Notes under the pieces: model-generated
What the model saw: only the letters and a program-made list of their open reading frames with translations
What the model was told of the DNA's origin: nothing
Databases searched by the model: none
Position numbers and translations under genes: made by a program
Assembly (NCBI GenBank): GCA_049426725.1
Contig: JBMSYN010000012.1
Span: 1-64,000 of the forward strand
Direction: 5' to 3'
Length of the DNA: 64,000 bases
Source of the DNA: UBA961 sp049426725
Lineage (GTDB): Bacteria > Bacteroidota > Ignavibacteria > Kapaibacteriales > UBA961
Shown: positions 25,835 through 35,949 of the stretch, one piece after another
Layout: every line of letters starts with the position of its first letter
How positions within the stretch are numbered: the first letter of the stretch is position 1

Positions 25835-27168
25835 AGCATGCCTTGATAGTACTCATCATTCTTTTTGTTGCTGCTTGTAAAGAGCAGTCTACTCTCACAC
25901 CAATTCAACCAAGTGATCCTCCATCTTGGAATGGTCATCCCGAACTTGATGATATGGTGATGTATGAAGTCAATCTTCGTGCATTTAGCAATGATGGAAG
26001 CATCAATGGATTGATTGCAAGACTCGACTCGGTGAAATCTCTAGGTGTGAATATGATTTGGGTGATGCCTCCATATCCGGTCGGGATATTGAAAGGAATC
26101 AATTCACCGTATTGTATAAAAGACTATACTTCTATTGGGGTTGAATATGGAACAATCAATGATTTCAAAAGACTGGTTGATTCAGCTCATGCAAAAGGCA
26201 TGGGAATCATTCTTGATTGGGTTGCGAATCATACATCCTGGGATCATCCTTGGACAAAGATTCCAGGTTTTCACACAGTGAATTCTTCGGGTGCAATCAT
26301 TCATCCTCCCGGTACAAATTGGACTGATGTTGCAGACTTAAATTTCGGAAATCCAAATTTGCGTGATTCAATGATTGCCGCTATGAAATGGTGGATTAAA
26401 GAATGCGATATTGATGGTTTTCGATGCGACTATGCAGATGGAGTTCCCGCAGATTTTTGGTCACAAGCCATAAGACATCTCGATTCTACTTCAAGAAAAT
26501 CTCTCTTATTCCTCGCAGAAGGAACCCGTGGAGATCATTTCTCTTCAGGTTTTGATTTGATCTTTTCATGGAATTATTATTCTGCATTGAAAAGCACATT
26601 TTCAGGAGGAAGTGCAACATCTCTGATATCAACTCATGTATCTGAATATAATTCCGTACCAACTGGAAAACATCGTTTGCGCTTTACCACAAATCATGAT
26701 GAATCCGCATGGGATAATTCGCCAATTGTATTATTCAAAGGAATGCAAGGCGCTTTGTCTGCATCGGTGATAACAATTTTTCTTGAAGGTGTGCCTTTAT
26801 TTTATTCCGGACAAGAAATTGGTAGATCAAGCAAAACGCCATTCTTCACTCGTTCTCCAATCAATTGGAGTGAGAATCCCGCAATGCTGAAAGCGTATCA
26901 AGAGATGATAGGGATTTATAAGAAACATGAAGTGGCAAGAAAAGGAATGCTCGAACCATATCAATATCAACATGCAGTATGCTTCAAAAAAACATATCAG
27001 GGAAAAGAAATGCTGGTCTTGGCAAATGTGAGAAATCAACAAACTATTGTTTCATTACCCGTGATTTTACAAAACACTGCATGGAATGATGCGCTAAAGC
27101 ACATACCTGATACGCTTAAAAATTCAGTAACTCTTGCACCTTATGAATATCGCATTTTCCTGAATTAA
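25831..27168 (+). CDS. GH13 alpha-amylase family lipoprotein
   Basis: This 445-residue protein has a lipoprotein signal with lipobox cysteine 16 (VAAC), so it is probably tethered to a membrane. The TIM barrel has all four GH13 regions: LDWVANHTS at 128-136, GFRCDYAD with nucleophile Asp200, acid/base Glu230 in FLAEGTR, and the transition-state stabiliser Asp290 in TTNHDE. It should hydrolyse alpha-glucans such as maltodextrins. No SusC/SusD-type or other polysaccharide-utilisation genes flank it. Its stop codon overlaps the convergent stop of the next gene by 4 bases. Confidence 0.92.
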   Translation: MKHALIVLIILFVAACKEQSTLTPIQPSDPPSWNGHPELDDMVMYEVNLRAFSNDGSINGLIARLDSVKSLGVNMIWVMPPYPVGILKGINSPYCIKDYTSIGVEYGTINDFKRLVDSAHAKGMGIILDWVANHTSWDHPWTKIPGFHTVNSSGAIIHPPGTNWTDVADLNFGNPNLRDSMIAAMKWWIKECDIDGFRCDYADGVPADFWSQAIRHLDSTSRKSLLFLAEGTRGDHFSSGFDLIFSWNYYSALKSTFSGGSATSLISTHVSEYNSVPTGKHRLRFTTNHDESAWDNSPIVLFKGMQGALSASVITIFLEGVPLFYSGQEIGRSSKTPFFTRSPINWSENPAMLKAYQEMIGIYKKHEVARKGMLEPYQYQHAVCFKKTYQGKEMLVLANVRNQQTIVSLPVILQNTAWNDALKHIPDTLKNSVTLAPYEYRIFLN

Positions 27169-28781
27169 ATTGGAATTTCGCGGACTGCAATTTCTTTTAT
27201 GCGATATCTTTCATCTAGAGATTTAATGAATCTTCTGCTCATAAATGTCATCAGCCAAGTTCCCTTCTCATTTTGAATCGCAAATGCCCCGTATATGTCT
27301 TTGAATTGCGCTTCTTTGTGAATCTCATGAAATATGTTTGCATTGAACTGATGAATTTCCAATGAATTCGGCTCATTATCTGAAAACCCTCCACCCATCC
27401 AAAAGAGATCAGGTTGTTGATCATAAAATACACTAGGCACGAAGGAAGCATGATTCTTCATGATACCAGGTCGCTTGATTGATTCCGCATGTGCCATTTC
27501 AACATTGTTCAAACCGAGAAGGTCTATCGTTTTACCTTTATAAACATATGCCATTCCACCGGCAGTCAATACACCCTGAACAGGTAATTCATTCTCTTGA
27601 AAAAATGCATTCAATTGTTGTGATTGCAATCTTCCTTCCATCGCTATCGACCATTCATGTATAAGTGGTGTTTGCGTAACTGCATAGATGACCCAGCGGG
27701 ATGAGAACATTGCAATAATCACAATCCCAATCATGATAGATCTATGGAATGTCCATTGTGAGAGAATGAATATTCCGCCCATTAGTAATAGGGGAATTCC
27801 GGATTGAAAAAATCTTGACAATTGAAAATGATCTCCACCTGTGAGAAGTGGGATGATGAACAATATTTTTGTAAATATCACTATTGTCCATTGCATTGAG
27901 GATATAGTTGAAACCGATGTTTTCAGTAGTTTTTGCAAGACATCATACGCAATCATTATCATGACAATCGCCATGATGGGGATTTGAATGAAGAGTTTTG
28001 CAATGTATTTCAATCCTACAAATGCATTTGAAAAGATGTCTGAAGACACTTTTGCATAATAGGTATTAGGAAGAGGAAAACCGAAATAGTTCATTCTCCA
28101 TACAATCAAAGCAATCAATGAGATTGAAATCATGAAGAATGGTATGCTTGTCTGATACTGAATTGTTTGTCTTAAACGATATTGCATTATCACATAAAGC
28201 ATGCATGCCACATATCCCCAAAGCATTGCTTCCGGCCTGCACAAAATCAACAGTGAACCAAGAATTCCAATTATCCAAGGTGATGAATCTTCAATGATTG
28301 ATAAGAATAGCAAACTTAGCAATGTGGTCCACAATCCGGTTTCGAGGAGCGATAGCACATTCCATTCGATGAATCCCGGTGTGCAAGCAAGAAGTGATAG
28401 AAAGAGTGCGGATTTCCATGAAATGTGTTGCTTACCATCAATGAACTTCCATATTCTTGAAATTACATATGAGATCAATACAATGTTCACAATGAGAAGA
28501 CTCATTTCCAATGGAAGATTCATTGCATGGAAACCCGCACCAATCATCGTCCACAGAAGTGAAGTAAAACCTTCAACATGTTCCCCACCAATAGTATACA
28601 CAAAACCATGTCCTTCAGCAATATGCTTCATGTACACAAAGTAAATATTGGCATCATCCACACCAATCAATGATCTACCATTTGCATTCCATGCGATGAT
28701 GGTGCCAATGATGACGATGGAGAATGAAAGAATGAATCTATAGACTCTTTTGGGCACTGTATGCTCAATCGTTTTTGTCAA
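27165..28781 (-). CDS. GT-C-like polytopic membrane glycosyltransferase
   Basis: This 538-residue protein has roughly ten membrane helices and a short soluble C-terminal part. The first extracytoplasmic loop carries IGVDDANIYF, an acidic pair typical of GT-C transferases that use polyprenyl-phosphate sugars. It also has GHGFVYTIGGEHVEGFTSLLW, which resembles the arabinosyl/mannosyl transferase group including AftB-like proteins. The donor and acceptor are unknown. The start appears to be a TTG with a GGAG site nine bases upstream, lying inside the 3' end of the DoxX gene (17-base overlap); a GTG eight codons downstream is an alternative. Confidence 0.78.
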   Translation of the reverse strand: MTKTIEHTVPKRVYRFILSFSIVIIGTIIAWNANGRSLIGVDDANIYFVYMKHIAEGHGFVYTIGGEHVEGFTSLLWTMIGAGFHAMNLPLEMSLLIVNIVLISYVISRIWKFIDGKQHISWKSALFLSLLACTPGFIEWNVLSLLETGLWTTLLSLLFLSIIEDSSPWIIGILGSLLILCRPEAMLWGYVACMLYVIMQYRLRQTIQYQTSIPFFMISISLIALIVWRMNYFGFPLPNTYYAKVSSDIFSNAFVGLKYIAKLFIQIPIMAIVMIMIAYDVLQKLLKTSVSTISSMQWTIVIFTKILFIIPLLTGGDHFQLSRFFQSGIPLLLMGGIFILSQWTFHRSIMIGIVIIAMFSSRWVIYAVTQTPLIHEWSIAMEGRLQSQQLNAFFQENELPVQGVLTAGGMAYVYKGKTIDLLGLNNVEMAHAESIKRPGIMKNHASFVPSVFYDQQPDLFWMGGGFSDNEPNSLEIHQFNANIFHEIHKEAQFKDIYGAFAIQNEKGTWLMTFMSRRFIKSLDERYRIKEIAVREIPI

Positions 28782-29154
28782 GAGAATATGCTCCGGGACC
28801 GGTCAGCATTATCATCAAGAAAGACAAAAAATACATGAGGGCCAATTCTTTCTCACCGAGTGGATCGGCTCCATGTACGATGAACGCTGCGACGCCCATA
28901 GTGAATGTCACAAAAAAAGCAGCATATCTGGTTTGATATCCCACAATAATGAGGAGCGGAGCAAACAGTTCACCAATGACAGCAAGTGCGAGTGAAATTT
29001 CGGGTCCCATGCCCATGAAGTCATAAAACTTAATTTCTCCGCCTGCGGTCAATTTCATGAGTTTGGCCCAACCATGAGTGATCATCAAGAGAGAAGCACA
29101 AATACGAAATATCGGTAGACCGAGATGTGAATAGCGATTCAAAATGGAATCCAT
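28765..29154 (-). CDS. DoxX-family membrane protein
   Basis: This 129-residue protein has four membrane helices with the DoxX pattern: RICASLLMITHGWAKLMKL at the start and ALAVIGELFAPLLIIVGYQTR in the middle. DoxX proteins are small redox-linked membrane proteins of uncertain role. The ATG at 29152-29154 has an AGGAAA site. It is 17 bases from the DUF2490 gene on the same strand. Confidence 0.88.
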   Translation of the reverse strand: MDSILNRYSHLGLPIFRICASLLMITHGWAKLMKLTAGGEIKFYDFMGMGPEISLALAVIGELFAPLLIIVGYQTRYAAFFVTFTMGVAAFIVHGADPLGEKELALMYFLSFLMIMLTGPGAYSLDKND

Positions 29155-29171
29155 ATACTTTCCTGTAGAAT

Positions 29172-29810
29172 TTAGAACCAAGGATTATTCGTAAAAATAG
29201 CAATCTGCAATTGATTCTGTGTCGTCTGTGAAGTGATTTGTGACATATATCCCAATTCGGTGCGAATATATGGTGACCATTGATATCCAACTGCTCCATA
29301 GATTCGATCTCTGTCGAATGCGCTACCGGACATATTCATGAAAATCTCATTGAATGCAGAAGCATAGACTGCCCCTGTATTCATTACATTCATATTCAAG
29401 GGAAAGGTGGCACCAAGAAAATATCGCAACCGTACTGTCATGTCTTTCTCTTCCACAAAACGTTCTTCAAGTCGCACTCTTTGTTGAATTCCCAATGAGG
29501 AATATGTATGTCTATGAATGCCTTGTTGAAAGATGCGATGTTCATACAATGAAGATTCTTCCGTATCAGCAATGATATATGCATATCCAAGCAACACCTG
29601 AGATTGATTACTCAATGAATAATTCAATCCTGTGCGTATAATCAATTGAGTAAAGTCCCCAAATACCTTTTGATCTCGATATTGTATTTCATTCCAAATG
29701 GAATACTTCTCAGAAATAGGGTTATTTCCGATATACATCATCCAATTGCCGATGGATTCAGCTTTGACGAGCATGGGAATGCAAGACAGCATGAAGAATA
29801 CAATTCTCAT
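29172..29810 (-). CDS. DUF2490-family outer-membrane barrel protein
   Basis: This 212-residue protein has a signal peptide (cleavage near VKA-E, residue 17) and then amphipathic beta-strands. The opening GNWMMYIGNN followed by WNEIQYRDQ is the recognisable start of DUF2490, predicted outer-membrane beta-barrels common in Bacteroidota. The function is unknown. Its ATG overlaps the stop of the CapA gene (ATGA), so the genes CapA, DUF2490, DoxX and the glycosyltransferase form one likely operon. Confidence 0.85.
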   Translation of the reverse strand: MRIVFFMLSCIPMLVKAESIGNWMMYIGNNPISEKYSIWNEIQYRDQKVFGDFTQLIIRTGLNYSLSNQSQVLLGYAYIIADTEESSLYEHRIFQQGIHRHTYSSLGIQQRVRLEERFVEEKDMTVRLRYFLGATFPLNMNVMNTGAVYASAFNEIFMNMSGSAFDRDRIYGAVGYQWSPYIRTELGYMSQITSQTTQNQLQIAIFTNNPWF

Positions 29811-30901
29811 TTTTTAAGGATCTTTCTTGTATCATCAAAAAACACTTTCGCTTTCTTTGCTTCACCTACTGGAAGAATAGAGATTTTGGATTCAGGTATA
29901 ATATAGAATCCATGAATACCTTTCACTTCTTTTGATGATCCTTTCCACACCCAAAAAGGAATATCTTCAAAACCAACTATGCGTGGTTTTCCATTCACTT
30001 GTTTTATTGTTAGATGAATAAGTATTCCTCCATCTTTATACCTGTCGCGCATATTTGCAACAACATTGCCAAGACTATATGCAACAGGAATGGAATCAGT
30101 TTTGGTTTTGATGTATTTGTTTGGTTGTACAACATGCGGATGCATTCCAATGATGGCATCAACACCTTTGGATACAAGAAACTCAGCAGTTTTTACTTGT
30201 GATGGATGTTCATACGTTTGATATTCAACGCCCCAATGAATGACGGGGATCACGATTTGCGCTCCAAGCGAACGGGCTTTATTGATATCTTTTTCCATTT
30301 GTGCATGATCAATCAGATTCACCACATTTGGTTTTGGAACAGGTATTCCATTGGTTCCATAGGTATAACTTAGGATGGCAATTTTTACCCCTTTGATTTC
30401 TTGAATCAGCGGAGTGAAAGAATCCCGTTCTTTGTCTGTGCGAAATGATCCCGTATGTGCAATCTTAAGTGAGTCCAATACAGACAACGTTCTTTCCAAA
30501 CCTTTTCTTCCTTTGTCAACAGTGTGATTATTAGCCGTGACAAGAATATCAAAACCCACTTTTTTTAAATCTTCAGCAAAAGAATCAGGTGCTGAGAACA
30601 TCGGATATCCAGAATAGGGTTCACCGCCCAGTGGAGTTTCAAGATTTGCAATTGCTAGATCAGCAGACGCGATGGTATCTTTCAAAAATTGAAACCAATG
30701 CTCATATTCATGTCTTTTTGTTTGTGGGTTATAAGCCGCTTTCACCATCGGCATATGTGACATCATATCACCGGCGAAAATCAAAGTGATGGTTGAATCC
30801 ACAGACAAAGAGTCTTGTGATGTTCCAGGATTAGAATCATCCCCTTTACATGAATGAAACATAATCATGCATAGCATGATGAGTGGCATTAATAAGCGCA
30901 T
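29807..30901 (-). CDS. CapA-family (PgsA-like) metallophosphatase lipoprotein
   Basis: This 364-residue protein has a lipoprotein signal with Cys18 (FHSC). The CapA domain shows FAGDMMSH near the start, IANLETPLGGEP, TANNHTVDKG and IGMHPHVVQP, the metal-binding motifs of the calcineurin-like CapA group linked to poly-gamma-glutamate capsule export. No PgsB/PgsC-type genes are nearby, so a capsule role is unproven. It is translationally coupled to the following DUF2490 gene. Confidence 0.9.
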   Translation of the reverse strand: MRLLMPLIMLCMIMFHSCKGDDSNPGTSQDSLSVDSTITLIFAGDMMSHMPMVKAAYNPQTKRHEYEHWFQFLKDTIASADLAIANLETPLGGEPYSGYPMFSAPDSFAEDLKKVGFDILVTANNHTVDKGRKGLERTLSVLDSLKIAHTGSFRTDKERDSFTPLIQEIKGVKIAILSYTYGTNGIPVPKPNVVNLIDHAQMEKDINKARSLGAQIVIPVIHWGVEYQTYEHPSQVKTAEFLVSKGVDAIIGMHPHVVQPNKYIKTKTDSIPVAYSLGNVVANMRDRYKDGGILIHLTIKQVNGKPRIVGFEDIPFWVWKGSSKEVKGIHGFYIIPESKISILPVGEAKKAKVFFDDTRKILKK

Positions 30902-30918
30902 GAATGCACCCTAAATCA

Positions 30919-32148
30919 TTATTCAAAAACTTGATTGCGTAAGATGTCGTCCAGACTTTCTCTTTTTCTTATAAGTTCGGCTTTTCCATTGATTACAAAC
31001 ACCTCTGCCGGACGAAATCTGCTATTGTAATTACTTGACATTGTCATTCCATAAGCACCGGCATTGTTAAATGCGAGGATATCACCCTCTCGCACTTCAT
31101 TCAATTTCCTATCCCAGCCGAAAGTATCTGTTTCGCAGATATACCCAACAACGGTATAGAGGCGTAATGGGGCATCAGGATTGCTTACATTCGTGATATG
31201 ATGATACCCATTATAGAGCATGGGTCGAATCAAATGATTGAGTCCGCTATCAACACCTGCAAACATGGCAGAAGTGGTTTGTTTCAAGACATTTACCTTG
31301 ACCAAAAATGTACCTGCTTCACTCACCAGAAATTTTCCGGGTTCAAACCATAATTCCAATTCTCTTCCATATTCATCACAAAATCTTTTGAAACGTTCAG
31401 TGAGTTTTATGCCAAGCTCTTCGATATCTGTTGAATAATCATCAGGTTTATATGGCACTTTGAAGCCACTTCCAAAATCAATGAATGATAAATCGCGGAA
31501 ACTTTCGGCTTGTTCAAAGAGGATGTCTGCAGCACGAAGGAAAATGTCAACATCTACGATATCGCTTCCGGTGTGCATGTGTAATCCTATGACATTCAAA
31601 TGTGTATTCTCGACAATTCTCAGGACATGCCTCATTTGATAAATCGAAATCCCAAACTTTGAATCAATGTGTCCGGTCGAGATATTGATATTGCCACCTG
31701 CCATCACATGAGGATTGATTCTTATGCAAATAGGAACACTATTTCCATATTTCACTCCAAATTGCTCAAGTATGGAAATATTGTCAATATTGATCATTAC
31801 TCCTTCTTTCACTGCAAGGTCGATTTCTTCCATCGAGACGCAATTTGGCGTATAGATGATTTCATGTGGAGCATATCCGGCTTTAAGTCCAAGCCAAACC
31901 TCTTGAATTGAAACAGTATCAAGGCAGGCGCCCAAATCATGAAGATGTCTCATGACTCTGATTGAATTCAATGCTTTGCATGCATAATTTATGCGGGTCT
32001 TACATGTTGAAAATGCTTGTTTAAGGCGATTGAATTGCCTTTCCATGATGTTTCCATCATAGACATAAAGTGGTGTATCAAATCGTTCGACAAGGTCAAT
32101 GACAGGAATACCACCAATGGCATATCTTCCAGCTTGAAATTCTATCAT
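30919..32148 (-). CDS. lysA: Diaminopimelate decarboxylase
   Basis: This 409-residue fold-type III PLP enzyme decarboxylates meso-diaminopimelate to lysine. The PLP lysine is Lys58 in YACKAL. HIDSKFGI, GSGF and EPGKFLV bind the phosphate and active site, and ICETDTFG carries the cysteine from the neighbouring subunit. The length fits LysA. It lies 17 bases upstream of CapA on the same strand. The 96 bases before it are shared with the divergent DUF6069-like gene. Confidence 0.95.
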   Translation of the reverse strand: MIEFQAGRYAIGGIPVIDLVERFDTPLYVYDGNIMERQFNRLKQAFSTCKTRINYACKALNSIRVMRHLHDLGACLDTVSIQEVWLGLKAGYAPHEIIYTPNCVSMEEIDLAVKEGVMINIDNISILEQFGVKYGNSVPICIRINPHVMAGGNINISTGHIDSKFGISIYQMRHVLRIVENTHLNVIGLHMHTGSDIVDVDIFLRAADILFEQAESFRDLSFIDFGSGFKVPYKPDDYSTDIEELGIKLTERFKRFCDEYGRELELWFEPGKFLVSEAGTFLVKVNVLKQTTSAMFAGVDSGLNHLIRPMLYNGYHHITNVSNPDAPLRLYTVVGYICETDTFGWDRKLNEVREGDILAFNNAGAYGMTMSSNYNSRFRPAEVFVINGKAELIRKRESLDDILRNQVFE

Positions 32149-32244
32149 GAGAAATCTATTTTTTGGTTGTCAGGAATAAATAATGGGTTTATTTTACACG
32201 AGTTACAAATTTCGTCAATTTTTTGGACATTTTAGGGAAAGAGC

Positions 32245-32655
32245 ATGTCATCAATCACATTAAAGTCATCATTGATCAAAGGTTTGATTGCCGGTTTGGC
32301 AAGTGCATTCATCAATAGTATTCTCTATTATGCTTTCAAAAATTTAGGTGCAATCAATGATATTGTCCAAATCAAACCCGAGACAACCCTTGGTGTTCAT
32401 CATGCCATATTTTCTTCGATTGTCTCTTCAGTCATTGCGGGTTTTGTTTTTTTTGTGATTTCGCTCTTTGCTCGTGATGCCTTCCGCATCTTTCAAAGAA
32501 TCTCTCTTATCCTACTCATTTTGTCATTTTTCAATCCATTTCTTTTCATCCCCGATGTACCTGTCGGTTTTGCCATTTCACTCAATATCATGCATATTGT
32601 TGTTGCAGCCGCTGTTATTTATGTGATGAAAAAACATATCCCCTTTCTATCATGA
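32245..32655 (+). CDS. DUF6069-like four-helix membrane protein
   Basis: This 136-residue protein has four membrane helices, with a conserved-looking KPETTLGVHHAIFSSI loop between the first two. It resembles the DUF6069 group of unknown function. An AGGGA site precedes the ATG. Its stop overlaps the ATG of the next gene (ATGA), so it is the first gene of the operon that continues through MbnP, MbnH and the YHYH proteins. Confidence 0.72.
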   Translation: MSSITLKSSLIKGLIAGLASAFINSILYYAFKNLGAINDIVQIKPETTLGVHHAIFSSIVSSVIAGFVFFVISLFARDAFRIFQRISLILLILSFFNPFLFIPDVPVGFAISLNIMHIVVAAAVIYVMKKHIPFLS

Positions 32656-35294
32656 ATCTTTTCATAGTCTTTCTTCTCTCCTGCTTTGCAACAATCCAAA
32701 TGCAAAGTCAACAATACTGCAATGCCTCTCTTTCTCTCGATGGAATCAATGATTATGGTTCGATTTCAGAGTCTTTTTTTCCTGATCCAGAACAAAGAAC
32801 ATTTACAATTGAGTTTTATGTAAAAAGTTTGGGAAACACAGATCCTATTCCGGGTATTTGGGGTCAATATGGAACATCTTGCTATTTGGCAGTTTTTAAT
32901 ATGAGTGGCATACGCTTTTCATACTTAATCAATGGGCAAACTTTTTCAACAGATTCAACGATCAACACGATTGGAGAATGGGAGCATATTGCCATAACAG
33001 GCAATGAGCAAACGGGCAAGTTATCCATATTCAAAAATGGAGTCAAGATTGGCGAAAGAGATCATGGCACACCAAATTGGGACTTTATTGACAATAGTTC
33101 AAGAATTGGTGCCATTCTCGACATCTTTGGCATGCAAGAAACATATTATTATCATGGATTGATTGATGACTTTCATGTTTCCGATTCTGTTCTCTACACT
33201 CAGGATTTCATTCCACCAACTCAAATCACCCCTAATTCTCGAACAAGAGTGCTTTATAATTTCAATTCAGTTGATGGTTCTGTGATTCAAGATGTATCAA
33301 TAAACAATAATGATTTGACTTTGCACAATGGAGCTCAATTGTCACAAGATGTTCCATATCCGGGTGGTAGTTCAATCATTATACAAGAACCTGTGAATCA
33401 ATATCCTGATTTCGGGGAGCAAGCCCAGTTCACTCTTTCTGCAAATGGACAAATACAATGTCAATGGTATGTGAATACAGGAAATGGTTTTCAAATCATG
33501 TCCGATAATGATGAATATTCAGGTACAGAAACTTCGCAATTAACCATCAAACAAGCATCAGCACAGTATAATAGCTACTTCTATCGCTGTATCGTACAGC
33601 GCGATCAATGTTCTGACACTTCCAATCAAGTTCGCGTATTTGTTTGCGGTAAGATTTTGCAACAACCCGTAAATATAAATGCAATATCTGTAGATACAGG
33701 ATCATTCACATTGAATCATACAGATGCAAATGCCACATATCAATGGCAATATTCAAATGGTGGCACTTTTGTGAATCTTATTCCGGGAAGCAATTATTCC
33801 GGAGTGAATAAGGGTACGCTGCGTGTAGACAAACGCGGTCTTGGTAAAGGACCTCATCTATATAGATGCATTGTTCAATCAAGCGTATGTGCAGATACTT
33901 CGACTACAGCACTGCTTCTTGTTTGTGGTACAATTGTGAATCAACCTGTTGATGTAAAAGGTAAACAAAATATATCCTGCTCTTTCAGTGTTAGCAATAC
34001 AGATCCACAAGCAACTTTTCAATGGATTGTCAATAAAAATCAGAGATATGAAATACTGAATGATGGAAATGGCATATCAGGCTCCAAAACATCACGTATC
34101 ATGATTGACACAGCACGATTTTCGATGAATAGGTGGTCTTTCAGATGCATCATGTCATCAGGAATATGCATTGATACCTCAATGGCAGCAACTTTAAATA
34201 TATGCGGTAGCCTCATTGGTCAGCCAAGTGTTCCATCTCTTTCTCGTCCTGGTAGCACTGTTACACTCAGCATTGTACATACTGATCTAGAAGCTCGCTT
34301 CCAATGGCAGAAATATGAAGCCAATGGATGGGTCAATGTAAAAGATGATATTACGATCTCAGGATCAAAAGCAAGAGAGATGTTTATTTCTAATGTTTCA
34401 ACAAAAGATCATGATTCACGATATCGTTGTATTACACATAGTGTGATTTGTACAGATACATCTCTTCCTGTACAATTAAATATTTGTGGTAGTATCACTG
34501 AACAACCTAACGGAATACAAGTGCGATCTGGAGCCATGGGATCAGTGTCTGTTACACACAGTGATATCTATGCACTATATCAATGGCAATCTTGGAATGG
34601 TACAATATTTAACAATCTCATTGATGCTGGTACAATATCCGGAAGCAATGCAAGTACTGTGCGCTTCAATACATTGAGTATGAGTGATAATAATCGGAAA
34701 CTTAGATGCATCATTAAGACTGGTGGATGCATTGATACTACAAATGATATAACTATTGCTGTATGCGGTTCATTGATTATGCATCCATTCAATCAATCTG
34801 TCAAAGAAGGAAAGCAAGCACTGTTTAGCATTAAACATGAAGATCCTACTGCAACTTTTCAATGGCAGATGTTTTCAAACAATGCTTTTATGAATCTCTT
34901 GAACAATCAGCAATTTAATGGTGTGCGAAATGATACATTATTGATTTTACAAACAACACGCATTGATAGTGGATCAGTATTTCGTTGTTTGATCAATACA
35001 AATGGTTGTTTGGATACAAGTAATTCCGCACAATTATTCGTTATAACAGAACCAATGAACATATTGGATGATGATAAACTTCCTTTGGGGATTTATCCGC
35101 ATCCGGTACAAGATATTCTGTGGATTCAAGGCGTTCAAGATTATCCTATCATCATCAAAAATATATTGGGTCAAACAATGATGCATGGCATAATCACACC
35201 TCAAGGTTTAGACATATCTTTACTGCAATCCGGTATTTATGTATTGCAAAGTATGACAATGCCCATCAAAACTGTAACCTTCATCAAAAAATAG
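32652..35294 (+). CDS. T9SS-secreted LamG and Ig-like repeat protein
   Basis: This 880-residue protein has a signal peptide (residues 1-19). A LamG/concanavalin-like domain follows (about 22-230; LSLDGINDYG, FTIEFYVKS, GLIDDFHVSD). Then come six tandem Ig-like repeats of about 90 residues (about 235-790), each with a TFQWQ-type strand, a YRCI strand and a C-x-DTS pair ending in a CG turn. A C-terminal sorting domain ends KTVTFIKK. The cysteine pairing in each repeat suggests disulphide-stabilised stalks. It is a surface-exposed or released protein; its ligand is unknown. Confidence 0.85.
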   Translation: MNLFIVFLLSCFATIQMQSQQYCNASLSLDGINDYGSISESFFPDPEQRTFTIEFYVKSLGNTDPIPGIWGQYGTSCYLAVFNMSGIRFSYLINGQTFSTDSTINTIGEWEHIAITGNEQTGKLSIFKNGVKIGERDHGTPNWDFIDNSSRIGAILDIFGMQETYYYHGLIDDFHVSDSVLYTQDFIPPTQITPNSRTRVLYNFNSVDGSVIQDVSINNNDLTLHNGAQLSQDVPYPGGSSIIIQEPVNQYPDFGEQAQFTLSANGQIQCQWYVNTGNGFQIMSDNDEYSGTETSQLTIKQASAQYNSYFYRCIVQRDQCSDTSNQVRVFVCGKILQQPVNINAISVDTGSFTLNHTDANATYQWQYSNGGTFVNLIPGSNYSGVNKGTLRVDKRGLGKGPHLYRCIVQSSVCADTSTTALLLVCGTIVNQPVDVKGKQNISCSFSVSNTDPQATFQWIVNKNQRYEILNDGNGISGSKTSRIMIDTARFSMNRWSFRCIMSSGICIDTSMAATLNICGSLIGQPSVPSLSRPGSTVTLSIVHTDLEARFQWQKYEANGWVNVKDDITISGSKAREMFISNVSTKDHDSRYRCITHSVICTDTSLPVQLNICGSITEQPNGIQVRSGAMGSVSVTHSDIYALYQWQSWNGTIFNNLIDAGTISGSNASTVRFNTLSMSDNNRKLRCIIKTGGCIDTTNDITIAVCGSLIMHPFNQSVKEGKQALFSIKHEDPTATFQWQMFSNNAFMNLLNNQQFNGVRNDTLLILQTTRIDSGSVFRCLINTNGCLDTSNSAQLFVITEPMNILDDDKLPLGIYPHPVQDILWIQGVQDYPIIIKNILGQTMMHGIITPQGLDISLLQSGIYVLQSMTMPIKTVTFIKK

Positions 35295-35334
35295 TTGTCA
35301 TTGTTTTACTCTTTGAAGCAGTCTAGATCACTCT

Positions 35335-35949
35335 ATGCAGATTTTGATCTTTTTTAGCCTGTTCTTGATTTATGGTTCATTGTCAGCTCGTGAAATAACA
35401 ATAAAACCATTTATCAGTAATCAACCTTTGGTTTTGCACAAAGCAATGCTAGATTCAGATCATACCGTGCAGATTTCCACTTTCAAAGTATATGTGTGCT
35501 CGATAACTGATATTGATACAAAAGTTCACTTATTGGAATTGGAACAGAACTTCTCTTTCACAATTAGTGATGTTAAGCAAACACTGATGTTTGGAATTGA
35601 CTCCAATCAAACTGTGAACACAACCTTCAGTGATGCACTTGACCCCATTCATGGAATGTTCTGGACATGGAATGCTGGTTATATCAATTGTAAAATTGAA
35701 GGTATTTATACTCATGCAAACAATGTAATAACCGAGTTTCAGTTGCATCTTGGTGGATATCGGTTTCCTGATGCGACATCCCATGTGATAAATATACCCA
35801 AAGGTAAAAAAGACATTCAGATTGAAATAGACATAAAACCTGCCTTGGATCAGATGATGAAAGAAGGCAAGCAGAGAATTATGATACCAGGCAAAGATGC
35901 CAAGGTATTATCAGATTTATTGTACTCATCGATAAGAATATCAAATTGA
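35335..35949 (+). CDS. MbnP-family copper-binding protein
   Basis: This 204-residue protein has a signal peptide (cleavage near LSA-R, residue 18). It matches the MbnP family by the core LDPIHGMFWTWNAGYINCKIEG and by FQLHLGGYR at 135-143. In the family, a tryptophan is oxidised to kynurenine by the partner dihaem enzyme MbnH, creating a copper site. Trp110 and Trp112 here are candidates, with His138 a possible ligand. The next gene encodes just such an enzyme. No methanobactin genes are visible. Export by Sec to the periplasm is expected. Confidence 0.85.
   Translation: MQILIFFSLFLIYGSLSAREITIKPFISNQPLVLHKAMLDSDHTVQISTFKVYVCSITDIDTKVHLLELEQNFSFTISDVKQTLMFGIDSNQTVNTTFSDALDPIHGMFWTWNAGYINCKIEGIYTHANNVITEFQLHLGGYRFPDATSHVINIPKGKKDIQIEIDIKPALDQMMKEGKQRIMIPGKDAKVLSDLLYSSIRISN

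Noticed and set aside
32652..35294. CRISPR or DNA repeat array
   Set aside because: The periodicity is at protein level (Ig-like repeats of about 90 residues) and the DNA repeats are not exact.
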